Positions 16,438 through 29,399 of a stretch of DNA of 64,000 nucleotides are shown one piece after another. How positions within the stretch are numbered: position 1 is the first letter of the stretch; each line of letters opens with the position of its first letter. A program made the translations under genes and the position numbers. The notes beneath the pieces were generated by a model. That model was given only the letters and a program-made list of their open reading frames with translations, was not told where the DNA came from and searched no databases. Source of the stretch: Nematostella vectensis (lineage: Eukaryota > Cnidaria > Anthozoa > Actiniaria > Edwardsiidae); NCBI RefSeq assembly GCF_932526225.1, contig NC_064037.1, positions 14,769,703 through 14,833,702 of the forward strand, given 5' to 3'.

Positions 16438-18200
16438 AACTTATCTCCCTATATCATTTTTACCTTTACTCATGGATTTATGAGGAAATCAAAATACATT
16501 TTACAAAAGCGATGAGGTTTTGCGATGTTGTGTTTCGATTACGACACTAGATCCCAATCTCTTAGTATAACACCGGACACAGGCAAACCAAAAAGAGAAA
16601 CCGGAAGGCCTATCCACCTTCCCCAGAAACCGCATTATAGCGGTTTCAGATCACACGCGGCCTTCGCAGTCCAAAAAAAAATAATATAAAAATAAAAATA
16701 ATGCGAACGCTAGATTTAGGACACCGAAATCTAGCGTTCGCAAATCACACTTAAACGACCCTAAACTCGAAAATAATCACTTCACAGATGTTTATTAAGT
16801 ATCTACGCATCTTTATTGAGATATTTCAACATTTGAAAGTCAGAAAACTACAGTTTAGAAGCGATATTTTGAATACATATGAAAAGCCGTTAAAAGCTCA
16901 CCACAGGAAGCCCATCATCCAACCTTTCACCCTTATTCGCTCAGAGCCTGGGAGGCCTGTGGATGGATACTTGATTCGTTGTCCAAGCTTGGTGAAAATC
17001 TTGTAGAAAAGCAAAGAAATAGATAACTACAAGTTTGGTTGATGAATGGAAACGGCAAGAATCCAGCTCGAAATACAAAAACTTGGAAATGATAGGATAA
17101 AGCGGTGCTCTCTTCGGTAGGTACTATGTGTTTATGTGCTTTCAAAGCTATTTTTGTCAACTTGCAGTGATTTAAGTGCGGGAAAAAGTAGAAGAGAATG
17201 CCGAATTCGCTTAACGCCTGACTTTTAACCACGAGTTTTATCGGCAAACGTCAAGATTTATAGCAATAAAACAAACGACAGTCTCATTCTTATTGTAATT
17301 GGAGTAACCTATAATAATATCAAATACAAGTTTTAATGGTAGGACTTACACTGTTCTTGTATAGCTACTACGGGTTATTTTTTAGGAGATCGGATTTTGG
17401 CAGCTCGACAAACAGAACTTAATTTTCTAAAGACTATAGGCACTCTTTTTGAAAACTAAGAGTTGGGATTTTTCCTTGCGCGATCAGTAAAGACGCGTCA
17501 TCTCTACGCCTCTCTGTTGTGAAAACGAGGTCGGTACCCCCATTTTTTTATTACATTTTTTGAAAGCCCTTAACTTCAATATTGATTATGCCAAGTTTTA
17601 AAAAAATTCTGGGTTGTAGAACTATTTCAAGGGAATTAACTTAAGGGACATTTGTTGGACCACATGGCTGTTATTGCATCATCTCTTTCCTGATTGGCTA
17701 TTCGTGCGCGCGTGATTGACATGTCGGATCTATGAATTTAGGTCGTGACAAGAGTGACAAAAGCAAGAAACTTGGCACAAAAAATCCTTAGCTCATAACT
17801 TACAATACTGGAAGGGGTGCCCAAGACAATATTCTCAGGGACTCGCTCTAGCCAACGACATAGTTTGTCAAATATCACGATTTGGGCTACCTGTGATGCA
17901 CTTTTTAGGCAAAAATCTGCCAAAAATAAGTAATAAGCAAGTTTACGTGGAAATTCTCGATATACAAAGTTCTAAAGCGATAAAAAAGCGAAAAAATGAG
18001 TGAAGCGGATGCTAATAAGGAAATGACCGAGTGGGCTAGAAAAACGACAGTTTTTAAAACAAGATTAATGACTCAAAATCCTTCCCTACCCCCCCCCCAT
18101 TAGGTTTGAATAACTGTAAGTCTTTTAATTTGTCGATTCCATAGTAATAATCCAGTGAAGTGATACATAAACTAATATCAAAACAAGAAAACGTTCCACC
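16438..18200. other. Intergenic, no supported gene
   Basis: This lies between two minus-strand genes. It contains the hairpin at 16703-16741. Small frames at 16788, 16933 and 17738 are not supported by any motif. Confidence 0.35.
16703..16741. repeat. Perfect short hairpin
   Basis: The arms GCGAACGCTAGATTT and AAATCTAGCGTTCGC pair perfectly over 15 bases around a 9-base loop. It lies about 270 bp upstream of the ATG at 16437. It could be a MITE remnant or a structured RNA element; nothing decides between them. Confidence 0.7.
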
Positions 18201-18211
18201 GACATAAATCC

Positions 18212-18217
18212 TTTATT
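18212..18217 (-). terminator. Candidate poly(A) signal of the SxIP/CaaX gene
   Basis: AATAAA on the minus strand, about 530 bp after the stop codon at 18750. No closer one was obvious. Confidence 0.4.
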
Positions 18218-18749
18218 ATTCTTTTACAAACTTAGATAAATTAATTTAACATGGCGTACGGCGTTATTGAATCCATCTATCTACACAACGTATGATATAC
18301 TAATCTAATAATACCATTGAAACCTGCCTGTATACTTAAACGATATCTATTCCTTTATACTTTACACCGTTATGTTATAACAACCTAAAAGCAATAAATC
18401 GTCAAGTTTTGTTGCGTTTTACGCAAATTTTACAGTAGATGGTGCGATTTTTCTGAGTTACACCTTTTATATTACTCACTTAAGGTGTAGTTGTCGTTAT
18501 AGTTGACTATTTGAATTATCTTTTCCAATAGCTCGCAGGGGCGCGTGATTCTTGTTAGACACTAAATGACCTAGAAGCGTGATTAACAACAAGAACGGGC
18601 AATAATTACGCAAGCGCACAGGGCGAACAATGCTATCGCTCAGTGCTCACATGCGATCAAAGCTTGAAGCCACGTTCATACATGAAATTCCAGCTATCAC
18701 GACTGCTAGGCCATATTTACACGAATGAATACACCCTTTCGCGCTGTAT

Positions 18750-21700
18750 TTACATAATGGAACACTTTCCGCCGCGTCCACACCCACACTTGACTGTTTT
18801 CTCGTCCAATTGCTCCATGCTCCACGCCCTCATTTCTTGCTTTGATCCTTTATGCGAGCTAAGTTCCACATCTTCAAACGCCGCCGATTCCTGCTTTGTC
18901 TTTCCTTCCTTGACCGGTGCAGGTTTCGTGGTAATATTTGTATCATCAAATGTCTTATTCTGTATAACAATAACCTCGGGCTTAGGAATATCATCGTGAA
19001 TGTTCTCCTTTGAGGAGCTATCGTCCGGCTTTTTAGACGAGTAAAAGTCTTTACCCAGCGAAGACTCAATTACAAACTTGGGCTTTTCGTGCTTAGACTT
19101 GACCTTTGCGGCTTTCGTCGTGGGCTTAGACTCCGATTCAGATGGGGTCTTGCCCTTATCAACATGCTGTTTTTCTTGCTCCCGCTGGGTCTCTGTCTCA
19201 AATGTTTTTTCGGGTTCCTCGGTGTCAGGGGTAATGACCTTGCGTTGTCGACTCCGTGACCTTCTAGCCTGCTGCTCGTACTGACCGAGTGTGTCGATTG
19301 CAGGTGTAGTACTGACAGGAGTCTCGGGGCTGGTTATTGGAGGAATCTCCGGTGGCTTCACGGGTGTGAGCTCTCCCCTTTTGGCGACACTCTCGTCGGC
19401 CATTGTTTTGCTGACATTTAAACTAAGAGCCATATCCTTCTTCAATTCCGTCTTAGAGTCATTAAATTCTTTTATTTCCTCCTTTGGGGTCGCCTCCTTC
19501 TTGACAGTTACAGCTGGCGGAGCACGTTTCCCAAAAGTATGGAAAGATACGTCTTTTTCTTCTTTAGGGGGAGTATGTTTGACGTCCTCGCTTTTTTTCG
19601 ACGTAAATTTGGCCTTCTCCGGCGTCATCGCAGGAGATCTGTCGTTTGAAAGTAAGTCTAAGCTGCGATCGCTACTATACGTTGGCAAGGTGGGGGCATA
19701 ACTTTTGAGAACTTCACTGATTAGGTCCTCTGCTTCCTGAGCTTGCTCGAACTTGCACATCTCAGCTTTTCTGATTTCATCCTCCGTTTTCGCGGCTGGC
19801 TCATTTGAAGCTGGGACCTCCACTACGATATCCTCATTTCTAAGTAGCTTTTCCATCTTTTTTGCCTCTTCAAAAATATGCTTCTCTATCGGAGACGGTT
19901 CCTCGACATCTTTCCTGGGAGGGGGAGGGGGTGGGGCCTTGGCAGCCGTGGCGGGAGGAGGAGGAATTTCCTTATCTTCATCATTTGGTTTAGACTTATC
20001 AAACACAGGTTCATTATCAGCTTGTTTTGTTTCTGCTGGTTTATTCTCCACCGGTTTGTTCTCCACATGTTTTTCTTCAGAAGGTTTTCGCTGTAGCTTA
20101 CTAGAGAAGCTGGGTATTTTGCTAACTGGAGTCCCGCCAACCGAAGGGATTTTGGACTCACTGTGTCCATTTACAGCAGGGGGTGGAATCTTGGACTCGG
20201 AATGAACCGGGAGTTTTGATTCATGGGTGTCAAGTTTGGACTCCTCCTTGTGTCCGGGTTTTGGTATGCCACTTGCACCGGACACGGAGGGTATTTTGCT
20301 TTTGGGAACGGAATGCTTCCTCTCAATACTAGACTCGGTATTTTCTGCTTGAACGGAAGTGGAAAACATGGGTATACCGGTCTTTGGCGTAGCCGTGATG
20401 GGCGAGCTCGCTGATCCCAAATGAGGAATCTTTGATGATGGAGGAGTGGCGTCGACCTTTTCCGCTGGTTTTGCAGGTCCGATAACTTTCGCTACGGAAG
20501 GGATCTTACTTCCAGGAGTAGGAATACCGGTGGTCTGATGTGAAGTGCCTACAGACGCGATCTTGCTCTTGGAAACGGGGGTTTTCCCATGGCCGTTCAC
20601 AATATGTTCTGGCTCCTCCTCATCACTTCCCTTTCCCTGGCTATCCTGACGTCCGATCGAAGGAATCTTAGACTTCGAGCCAGATTTTCCGATCGACGGT
20701 ATCTTACTTACAGTCTTTGCTTCTGGTTTCGCCGCTTTAGGCGTCTCCTCGATGCTATCGTTGTTGATTAAGGCAGGGTCCTTGTTTTCTTTGGCGGAGT
20801 CAGGTCTACTTGGCGTTGTAGGTATCTTGCTTATAGACCCCGGTGCAGGGATCCCAGACTTTTTAACTTCCGGTTCCTTGAGCTTTGAGACCTTCTTGTC
20901 CGCTTTTCCGAGAGACGGGATTTTACTTTTTGGAGGAGTCTTTGTCTGCTCTGGGGTACTGTGCTTGTTCAAGGATGGAATCCTCGACTGCGGAGTTGGG
21001 ATTTTCGACATATCTTCAGAATTGAAATCTTCTTGACTGTGATTTGTGGATATTACTGCATTAGTTGTGCTTACGTGATAATGGTTATGATACCCCTGGC
21101 TTTTGTCGCTTGGGGATTTACATACTCTACTCGGTGAGACTGTTGGTATATTCTGTGTAACTTGAGCCTTAGTCCTTGGACGCGTTAGGTCGCTATTTTC
21201 GCGTTTCACAATCTGTGGTAATCTGGAACAAGCACCTCTTGGGCTAACTAGATCGCTCTTTTCGCGTCTTAGACCGACTGAGGATGGTGTCGCACGTGGT
21301 TTCACCAAGTCGCTATTTTCACGCTTGTAACCACCAGGAGACTTCGATCGCGTAAATGGTATATCACTTTTTTCACGGCGCACACCAGACGGGCTTCTAG
21401 ATTTTAAATCACTGATTTCTCGTCGAGGGGAGCTCGGTGACTGTGTACCTCTACCCCGAACAGTAACGACGTCACTTTTCTCACGCCGAAAGCTGTCGGC
21501 TGGTGATCGTACTACCGAAGCGTTTCCGACAGGGCGCGGTTTACCAACTGCGGGTTTCGATCTAGATTCGGATTCACTCGTGCGCCGTTGACTTGACGAA
21601 AAGCTTGCGCTTCTCCTGACTGCAGTCCTGGAGGAGTGCTGTCCGTGTCCTGATGAGCTTGTTTTAGGGGATTCCCCTTGAGTAGTCCTGTTAGTGGGAG

Positions 21701-24700
21701 GGCTAGGACTTTTAGATGATTTTCGAGGTCTGTTTTCTGTATTTGCTTTATCGTTAACAGGTATAAATAGCGGATATCTATCCCCAGTGAACTCTAATGA
21801 ATCGTTCAAGTCGATATCCTCCTCGGTGTTTTCGTTCCCCTTTTCGCTCGTGGAGGATCGTGGAGAAACAGCACCGTTTTCGGCACTGTGATTTTTAGTC
21901 GGTGTTCGCCGACGTGGTATCACCTCTTTATCTTTCGCCTTTCGTTTATCTACAGAACCTCTTCGTGTTGCGACATCGCTGTTGCTCCTGTCAACTCTTT
22001 TTCGCTCTTTCGGGATTTTATTTGCGTTGGGTTTTGCAGGTCGGAAGATGTTAGCCTCTGTTGGACAGACACCGAAGCTTAGCTGACCACCAAATATTGC
22101 AGACGCGTTGATTGGCTTGAAGGTAGACTCGGGAAGGCTGCAGAAAAGGAAAATCGATTATAAATACATTTGACTTCGGCTATAACTTAAAAGCGTTTAA
22201 CGGTCAGGGAGTATGTACACTTCTTGTATTTAAACCAAAGAGTGGATTATGATATAGTTACAGCGGCGTAGCCAGGATTTTTAACAGGAGGGGGCCCGAA
22301 AGGGACTTTCAAGGCATTTTCTCCTGTGTTTTAGATAATGTCTCATATATTTACTGTATTTTTGGCTGCTAAAAGGCCCATGGCTACGCCCCTGAGTATA
22401 AGAGGCCCAAATCAACAATTCCATAACGCATTGCATTGTTGTTTTTTGTCAGTGAAGAAGTCCAAATATACACAATTTTTTAAGACATTCTGCTTTTAGT
22501 TACGACCTCCGCTGGGCCTATTATGTCTGCCAAAGCATTGCATCATGGGAAGTGCGCTTGCTCCGTTAAATAGACCCCAGAGCAAGCGAGATGCGAACGG
22601 CTAAAATTTAATATATTCAACTGATTCTAATTCGATTTTTGGCGCGTTCGCCCCTCCATCTAGCGTCGCCACTGTCATTATATAATATTTAAGTTCTTAT
22701 CGTTATCTAATGCTTAACCACCAAGACAGGTAGCGCTGTGGATAATACCCTTCCGTCGGCTGAGACGTCTCAATATTATGATTAGACCATAACGAGTGGG
22801 AGGTTATATTAGGATTAGAAGATTAGGAGAAATAGGAGATAAACCTACGGTATTTATCGACTAGTTAGTTCTTCAGAGCCTATTGCGAAACACCAGCGAG
22901 TTCCCCCGACACACAAAATGCATTTATCATATCGTATATTTTATGGAAGCAGTTAGTTGAAACAACAAGGTTTAAACATAGGCGGGCGGGGGGTTCTTAC
23001 CATCTCGACCTGATAGTAGGGATGCTCGTCGTATTTTTTAGGGGTTAAAATCAGGCCTCAGGTATTTTTAGGAGGTATTCGAAAAAAGGCTTTTCTCTTA
23101 GAAATTGTATTTCTTAGGGCTTCTGAGGTATTTTTAGGGTAGCAATTTTTGGGCGTGCAGGTAATCAGGGGTATATTCCGAATTTCCCGACGAGCATCCT
23201 TCTTACTTTTTTTTACTGAAGAACCCCCCCCCCCCCCACCCCCCTGGAGGGGCTACATAAATACTACAGACGGTAGATAGAGTCTGCTGATCTGCTGATT
23301 TCATCGTTTTCTAAGGACACAAGAAATAGGGCAACAGAGCTGTTTCCAATGTTAAATGTCTATAAAAGATAAAATAGGAGCGTGGATAATGCGAGCTTTT
23401 TGAGATATTGACTTCTATCGACTTTTCATGATTCGTGATTGTATACCATGACGTCAATATCCGTACTGGCAATCACGTGGTTAAACACAACCGGAAACGA
23501 CGTGTAAGGACATCCGAGAGAAGAGGGTAAAAACCTACAAAAGTCTGGCAAAGGCACAAAAATAATTTATGTTAAGTTTGAGTGAGGCAAGTAATTTTGT
23601 TTCCCTGACTATATGTAAAGAGCCAGCATGTTATTTTGGTGCTAAAGCCCAGTGCAGTCACATAGTGATACGCAATGGGTTTTACGACATTTAAGACACT
23701 TTAGTTACTACTAGACTTTTCAAAGTACCCTTGAGCCTCCTCCACATAAAAGACGCCCTCGAGGCCGAAAAATGTGTCCGTTATAATGGAGATGTCCTCT
23801 GAAGCCCATTTATTGATAGCAAAAAGTAACACTGAAGGAAGAGTGATTGGGACTAGAAAGTGTTCCTCATTTCGCAGTCACTTAATGAAGAACCGTTACA
23901 TGGATGTTCCTAGTACTTCTTTCAGCAGGGGCGGCGGAAGGGGAGGGGCAGGGGGGCGCCGCCCCCCCCCACTTTTGAATGTAGGGGGGGGGGGGCAGCG
24001 CGCCCCCACTTTTCTGAGCGGATTTATATTTGAAACTTTTTTTAAACCAACGGGTTTCTAGCGGTACATAAGCAACCCACAACAAATTTGTTGCACAGTT
24101 TAAAATCCCGTGCATAAAAACCTAAGTTACCCCCCCCCCCAGTTTTTATAAAAAGCGCTTAAGAATTAGAAACCAGCAACCACCCCTCCCCCCTTAAACT
24201 ACTACCCACCCCTCTCCCCAACTTTCGCCACCCCACTTATGGGACCACTCCGCCATCCCTGTTCAGGTACTTAGGATCTGCCCGTATTTGGGAATGGAAA
24301 CTGGGTTCTAACTTTGCCCTCGCGATGCACTCGGGTATGGCGAAGATGGGTACTCGGTAGATTTACACCTAGGTTGACTGTGAGACTCTGAAAGGGCGGC
24401 TTAGTAAAAGAACCTTATTTGTTGTTTTGGTTGTTTTGGTAGGGAGAGTGCATTATTGAAATGTCAAAAAGGCAATCAATTAATAAGTCACGAACACTTA
24501 ATTATCAATAAACTACAAGGGAGAATTAATAAAATAATGCAAATTTGGTGTAAAACTTGTATTAAATTTCAGCTATTTCAATGTGTGAATTAGGTACAAA
24601 CGTCACAGGTTATTAGTCATATGCAGGAATGGTGTTGGGCAAATGCGTGACTTACTGGTGGTAAACAATATAACCGTTTTAAGACTCCTGATCCTAACAC

Positions 24701-26366
24701 AAATAAAAATTGACATCAAGAGCCTATCGGATGAAAAACAAAACACATCAAGGCGTGCGAATAAACACAAGCAGAATCATATTACTCTCACTTAAACGCC
24801 AGCTTAAAGACAATTCAAGACAAAACAAGATTTTTGAAAGATTCTAAATGATCAGGTTCTAAATGTCACTCTTAATCTTGGTGGAACAAGGAAACAGGAA
24901 CTTGCGCACTTAAATCCCGAAAATTCAAGCCTCGAGCACATTGAGATATTGGAAATTTGGGACATCGAGGGTAAAAGAGAAAAAAAAAGTGAACCGTGAA
25001 TAACTTTCAGTACAGGGTGTTTCAGATATTCAGGGTTCGAGCTAACACTGAGGGAGAAATGCATAAAAATGCTGTTAACAAATTGGGTTGTCAGGGTGTG
25101 TGTGCTACCAAGGGTTCGATCTATCGGTATTCCACTGATTTGTTTTCCATGAAGTGACTAGCTGAAATAATGAAAACCTGCCGTTTGGATGAGTAGAGTG
25201 CATTTTCGTTAAGCCGTCCACTTGCGTAAAGGACAATCGTTTTACTAACAGTCTACGTTAAAATCAAAATACAATCAGTTTTTGTGTTGAAAAATATAGA
25301 AATCAAGAAAGAGATTGGTGCTTGGTTTATACAAGTAAAACATCGAGTAGTGGTGTGTCCTTTGTTTGAAATAAATAAAACTGTGGAAATTATCGCAGTT
25401 ATAGAGTGATGAATTGAAGTGTTGTCGTTTTGTATTAAAATTTACGTCTATTTAATTTTGCAAGTAGCACAACCACAATAATTGAGATTCACATACAGAA
25501 GATATAACAAGCAATTTATTTTAACAGAGATCTAAATGCGTAGAATAAAATTAAGTAAAAAAGCAAATTATTGCAAAAATGAGATGCTAAATGTATTACA
25601 AGCACCGATAAAGATTTGGATAAGCGGAATTTAAGAAAGATTCTTGACTTTTTGTATAATATATTCCTACGCGACCTGTCTTCGTATTGTGCGATTTCGA
25701 TATCATTTTGGCGAAACAATAAACGCTCAAATACATTCGGTACAATACCATTTTAGACGAAACACGGACAAATAATGATCAATAAAGAAATAAATATGTC
25801 AACGACATCATCCATTCGAGAATTTGTCAACTTAGCGAACTAGCGTGTTTTTACTAAATAATTTTAGGGATTAGTGGCGAAATTTGTGAGTGACATTATA
25901 TCCTACTGCGCTTAGAATATAAGCGTGCATTAGGGACATTGTTACCTCGAAACAGTTAAGAATTGTCGGTGCTGAAACTCTATTCTCTCAGGTTGGAGAT
26001 ACCACACAATTATGAAGGGCAGTGGCACAAGAAGACCTGCCTACACTTGCCAAATGACATGATATTCGCGCTTACCCCAAGCTCCTACAGCCTACAGTTT
26101 CCCCTTGTTTTGTATTAGAAATAATAAATACAAGCGTGTCTATGTATGCCGTATAGTTAGAGAATGAAATCCAGAGTGCATTGATGAAGTGTACTAGAAT
26201 TCGAAGCTGTCAATGAAGTATATGCCATCACAGAGAATATGAGATAGGTGTCGGAGCGCGAAAAATGTAGTGCGAATATTTTCTAAAGCAAACTCTAGAT
26301 AGTAAGGGAGCGAAATAATATCCTGTGAACTTACGGTTGCGAAAACTGCGCCCAGAAATCTGCCAT
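18750..26366 (-). CDS. Multi-SxIP, CaaX-terminated disordered protein (two exons)
   Basis: Exon 1 is 26366-26335 (MADFWAQFSQ plus two bases, then donor GTAAGT). Exon 2 is 22137-18750, after acceptor TTTTCTGCAG. The phases join as CC|C, giving about 1139 aa. Exon 2 has no usable ATG near its start and an upstream in-frame stop, so a 5' exon is required; this one fits in phase but is predicted. The protein is low-complexity and basic/Ser/Pro-rich. Residues ~226-322 hold six R(R/K)E(K/N/I)SD(L/V/I) repeats and ~387-687 hold 17 [ST]x[IL]P motifs, mostly SKIPS. Proline runs lie at ~729-754, and the C-terminus is CGCGRGGKCSIM. SxIP in basic Ser/Pro-rich sequence is the known EB1-binding signal. CSIM is a CaaX box (Met favours farnesylation) and the nearby cysteines could be palmitoylated. 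I infer a membrane-anchored microtubule plus-end linker. The terminus recalls paralemmin, but no coiled-coil core was seen. Confidence 0.8.
20112..21011 (-). other. SxIP motif array inside the CaaX protein
   Basis: There are 17 motifs in about 300 residues: 11 SKIP, one SRIP, four S/TGIP and one SKLP. Many are followed by S(V/I/L)G. One near-repeat is degenerate (SKIASVG). Two more matches (SDIP, SRLP) lie upstream in the R(R/K)ExSD region. Confidence 0.85.
21181..21493 (-). other. Six R(R/K)ExSD repeats inside the CaaX protein
   Basis: RREKSDVV, RREISDLK, RREKSDIP, KRENSDLV, RREKSDLV and KRENSDLT are spaced 14-20 residues apart and separated by Ser/Pro/Arg linkers. A conserved Ser-Asp after basic residues suggests a repeated phosphorylation or docking site. 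This is inference only. Confidence 0.75.
22261..22394. mobile_element. MITE-like element (GGCGTAGCCAGG ends), copy B
   Basis: CAGCGGCGTAGCCAGG at the left and GGCTACGCCCCTG at the right are inverted. The interior is the reverse complement of the element at 10109-10262. It lies in the intron of the SxIP/CaaX gene. Confidence 0.7.
22395..23925. other. Intron sequence, nothing recognised
   Basis: Part of the 4.2-kb intron of the minus-strand gene. It contains a C-run (about 23226-23243) and no exon that I can support. Confidence 0.35.
23926..24261. mobile_element. MITE-like element (CAGGGGCGGCGGA ends)
   Basis: CAGGGGCGGCGGA on the left is mirrored by TCCGCCATCCCTG on the right. The interior has long G and C runs where base calls are doubtful. 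It is intronic in the SxIP/CaaX gene. Confidence 0.55.
24262..26334. other. Intron sequence, nothing recognised
   Basis: A/T-rich remainder of the 4.2-kb intron. No exon with matching phases or domain was seen. Confidence 0.35.
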
Positions 26367-29332
26367 AATCCTCGAGAAAAATTGCTCTCCTAGAACTGTC
26401 GTCGCCGTATGACGCGCATGTGAAAACACAAAGCAATCCTAATTGCAGAGTTTGTCGATAGCCATCACACCAAATTTACAGGTTCAAAAGCCAGGATCTG
26501 TACTTTGTTATCAGCTGAAATTAACCCTTCTTTCTTTCCCACTAATTCTGTGCCATTTTTCTTCAGAAGAACCGCGTTGGCCGCAAGTAAGGTTAAGCGA
26601 TCTAAAAGCATAACACAAGGTGTTACACCAAGCTCGCGTCGCTTATTCGAAAATAATCAAGCCTGATATTGACGGTTCGAGGTTCACTGTCGTTTCAGGT
26701 CACGCACAAGAGACTGTATTTTGATTTGGGTTAGACTACGCTTGACTAGGTTTTTAAGATGTCGACTTGAGCCGGCATTTACATAGCTCAACCAACGAGA
26801 GCGACGGAAGTCCTGACGCCTGGCAACCACAACAACCGGACCAGAAATAGCGCCTTGCGCACGGCACGCCTGAATAAGTCTTCAATAATACATCAGATAA
26901 ACTCCTGAGAGCGCAGAACCTTCGCCAACGCGCGCAGCCGACCGACAAATAGCTCAACGTTTGGCATATTATTAACTCGGTTTAGAAGTTTCACATTGAG
27001 ATTCAGTCTTCTAGATAATCATATGCGAATAACATATCGCAGAACATTTGTTTGACAAGCAGAGTTTACAAAAATGTCGCGAAGATAAATAGCGCGCGAG
27101 CCAGTGAATAAAGAGTCCTTAGCTTGAGAACAAAGAAAGCATTCGGAAATCGTAACAAGAAGGATACGTGGTGATCAGTTATTAAAGACAATGGATATTC
27201 AAGACTTTGCGCTTGGTGGTTTCAATTGAAGTAAATGTTTGAAGTAAAAAAGTAACAAATGTTATAAGCATGCAATATGCGCGCGAGCGTTCACTATACA
27301 CGCAGAGCGACCAGGGTTAGCCCAATAGGCTTAATCAAATCGGCAAATTGTCGATCTGGTAAAGGCTTTACAGTCTGGTAAACCACGGTAACATGAAAGA
27401 TTATATTTTTAGGGAAGTTAACCCGCAGCTGAGATCAACCAAAGACCATGCTAGACAAATCGATTTACCGTGCATCGCTGTCGCGCCGCTGTTGTTTTGT
27501 TTTGTGTCGTTACATGTGTGACAACTGAATCGAATTCTGCTAAGCGCCCAAGAGATTCCTGCTCCAATCTAGACCTGAAACGTCTTCTCTAAAGTCTTTC
27601 GCGTATTCATAACTTGAATTGTACCATTAAATGCAGTGGGAAGTTCTATGAACTATTGTCTAAGTAAATTCCAAATCGACTGGATCATTCACCTAAGCGA
27701 ATTTAACTTAGCTTACATTGAGTATTGTCAAATTATCAGTCCTCAGTTACTTAACGAGCAATATGAAATTGGGCTAGCAAAATTATTTCTGGACCGATCT
27801 GGCTTTACAACATATTTATGTGCTTATACAAGTTTGGCCATGGAAGTACACAATACTATAGCGTCTTTGAAGGATGTATTCCATATGAGGTCTAAAACAT
27901 ACTTGATGATTTTAACTCACCTCAAAAACGCACCCTAGCCAAAGCTTTGGACACTAAGGCCTGTTTTTCCAAACACGCGCAAAACGAGCGCGAACAAGCT
28001 TTCGGCTAGTGGAAGAGGTATTCAATGGGAGCTTCAGCACGGAATTTTGTATAAGTTATGGAAATGAGCCTGTAGCAGCACTGTGCTTTGTCAGGCAACC
28101 AGCATGGCGTCATGGGCCCCATCAAGAGTTTCAGCCAATCAGATGGAGTCTTTGACGGAAGATTTGTGAGTGTGGCTGTTTAGAATCACGAGACTTGGAA
28201 AAAACTACTTAAAACTTCGAAAGCAGTAGCATTTTGATCAAAATTCTTTTTTTAACGAGTTTATAAAATACATATATATTTGTAGAATATTCGTAAGACT
28301 GCTATCACGATTTACGATCTCTTCAATGTTTGTTTATTTTATGCTATTTGTCACCTTTATCCTTTAGTGAAATTGATGCTTTATGAATTACTTTTTTGAT
28401 TTATGTCTTAATACGGCCAAACGCACGTCTTTTTTTCTCAGCATAAAAAGTCAAACTAAAGATCTAAAATATGTTATTATAAACTATAAACTTAAAGAGG
28501 GAGAACTCTTTCTATCTAGTTTCTTTTACTTACTTCTATGGTTCACCTGTTGTCAATTTGTTAAACATCCCGAGAAAGGTCCCATGGGCGGCCAAATTAC
28601 TATCCCATATATTAAGGACCCACTCACTCATATGAAGTGTGTGGCACGAGGGCTTAAATACTAAGAGTAATTAGCCCTATTGACTTAAACAAATTAAATA
28701 GTAAACAGGCCTTCAAGATAAAAAAATAAGAAAGTCATATATTTTATCATAAACAGAAAAAGAGAAAAGAAATCACGAGTTGTTTTTCCTCATTTTTGCT
28801 TTGATTTTCAGTTTCCCTTTCTTATCCTGGTATCGTGCAAACCAAACGGATGGTCACCCGCAAGCAAAACATAAACATCTAAAATTGCTATTATCACGTT
28901 ACCTAAAAAAAATAACGTACCCCGGGGGAGAACATTTTTTTCTGGTTTCCCACCCTTGGTTTCCGTCCAATTGGAAAGTCTTGTCCAATATATGTAAAGC
29001 TCGTAATGATGAATTTGCTTTTAAATGCTAAGACGCCCTACTTTGAGTTAGTGCCCCCCCCCCCCCCCCCCCCCCAGCTTAGGTGCATGAAAACAAAAGC
29101 CATCCTTCGGCGGTGGGGGTTGGGAGTGGGGTGGGGGTGATCTCGCTGCCGACCTAATCTGACGGTCAGTCTCTATTCAGGTTAACCAGGTCTGTTGCGA
29201 AATTCTACACTCGATCCCTAACAAAAGCTTTATCTACCATTCATTTTGGTGCAACTCATTCTTGTGTAGTTCACAGATACGGATACAATTACCATTGTTA
29301 AAATGAGGAACAGGACTGACAATGGTTCAAGA
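26367..29332. other. Upstream region of the SxIP/CaaX gene and intergenic DNA
   Basis: The first ~1.2 kb holds several GCGC-rich words (for example 26925-26945, 27095-27105 and 27280-27290) and probably includes the promoter and 5' UTR of the minus-strand gene. No TATA box is clear. Frames at 26754, 27636 and 28383 have no motif support. A C-homopolymer lies at about 29047-29076. Confidence 0.35.
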
Positions 29333-29399
29333 GGTGTCACTGCAGTCATTTGTTTTGCAAATATTTATCCAGACACAAAAATATAACTGCAGTGACACC
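29333..29399. repeat. 67-bp snap-back inverted repeat
   Basis: GGTGTCACTGCAGT at the left end and ACTGCAGTGACACC at the right end are perfectly complementary around a ~39-bp A/T-rich loop. This is the size of a minimal MITE remnant. Confidence 0.65.

Noticed and set aside
26880-26967. Short minus-strand frame MPNVELFVGRLRALAKVLRS
   Set aside because: Considered as exon 1 of the SxIP/CaaX gene, but it lacks a good donor in the right phase; the exon at 26366 fits better.
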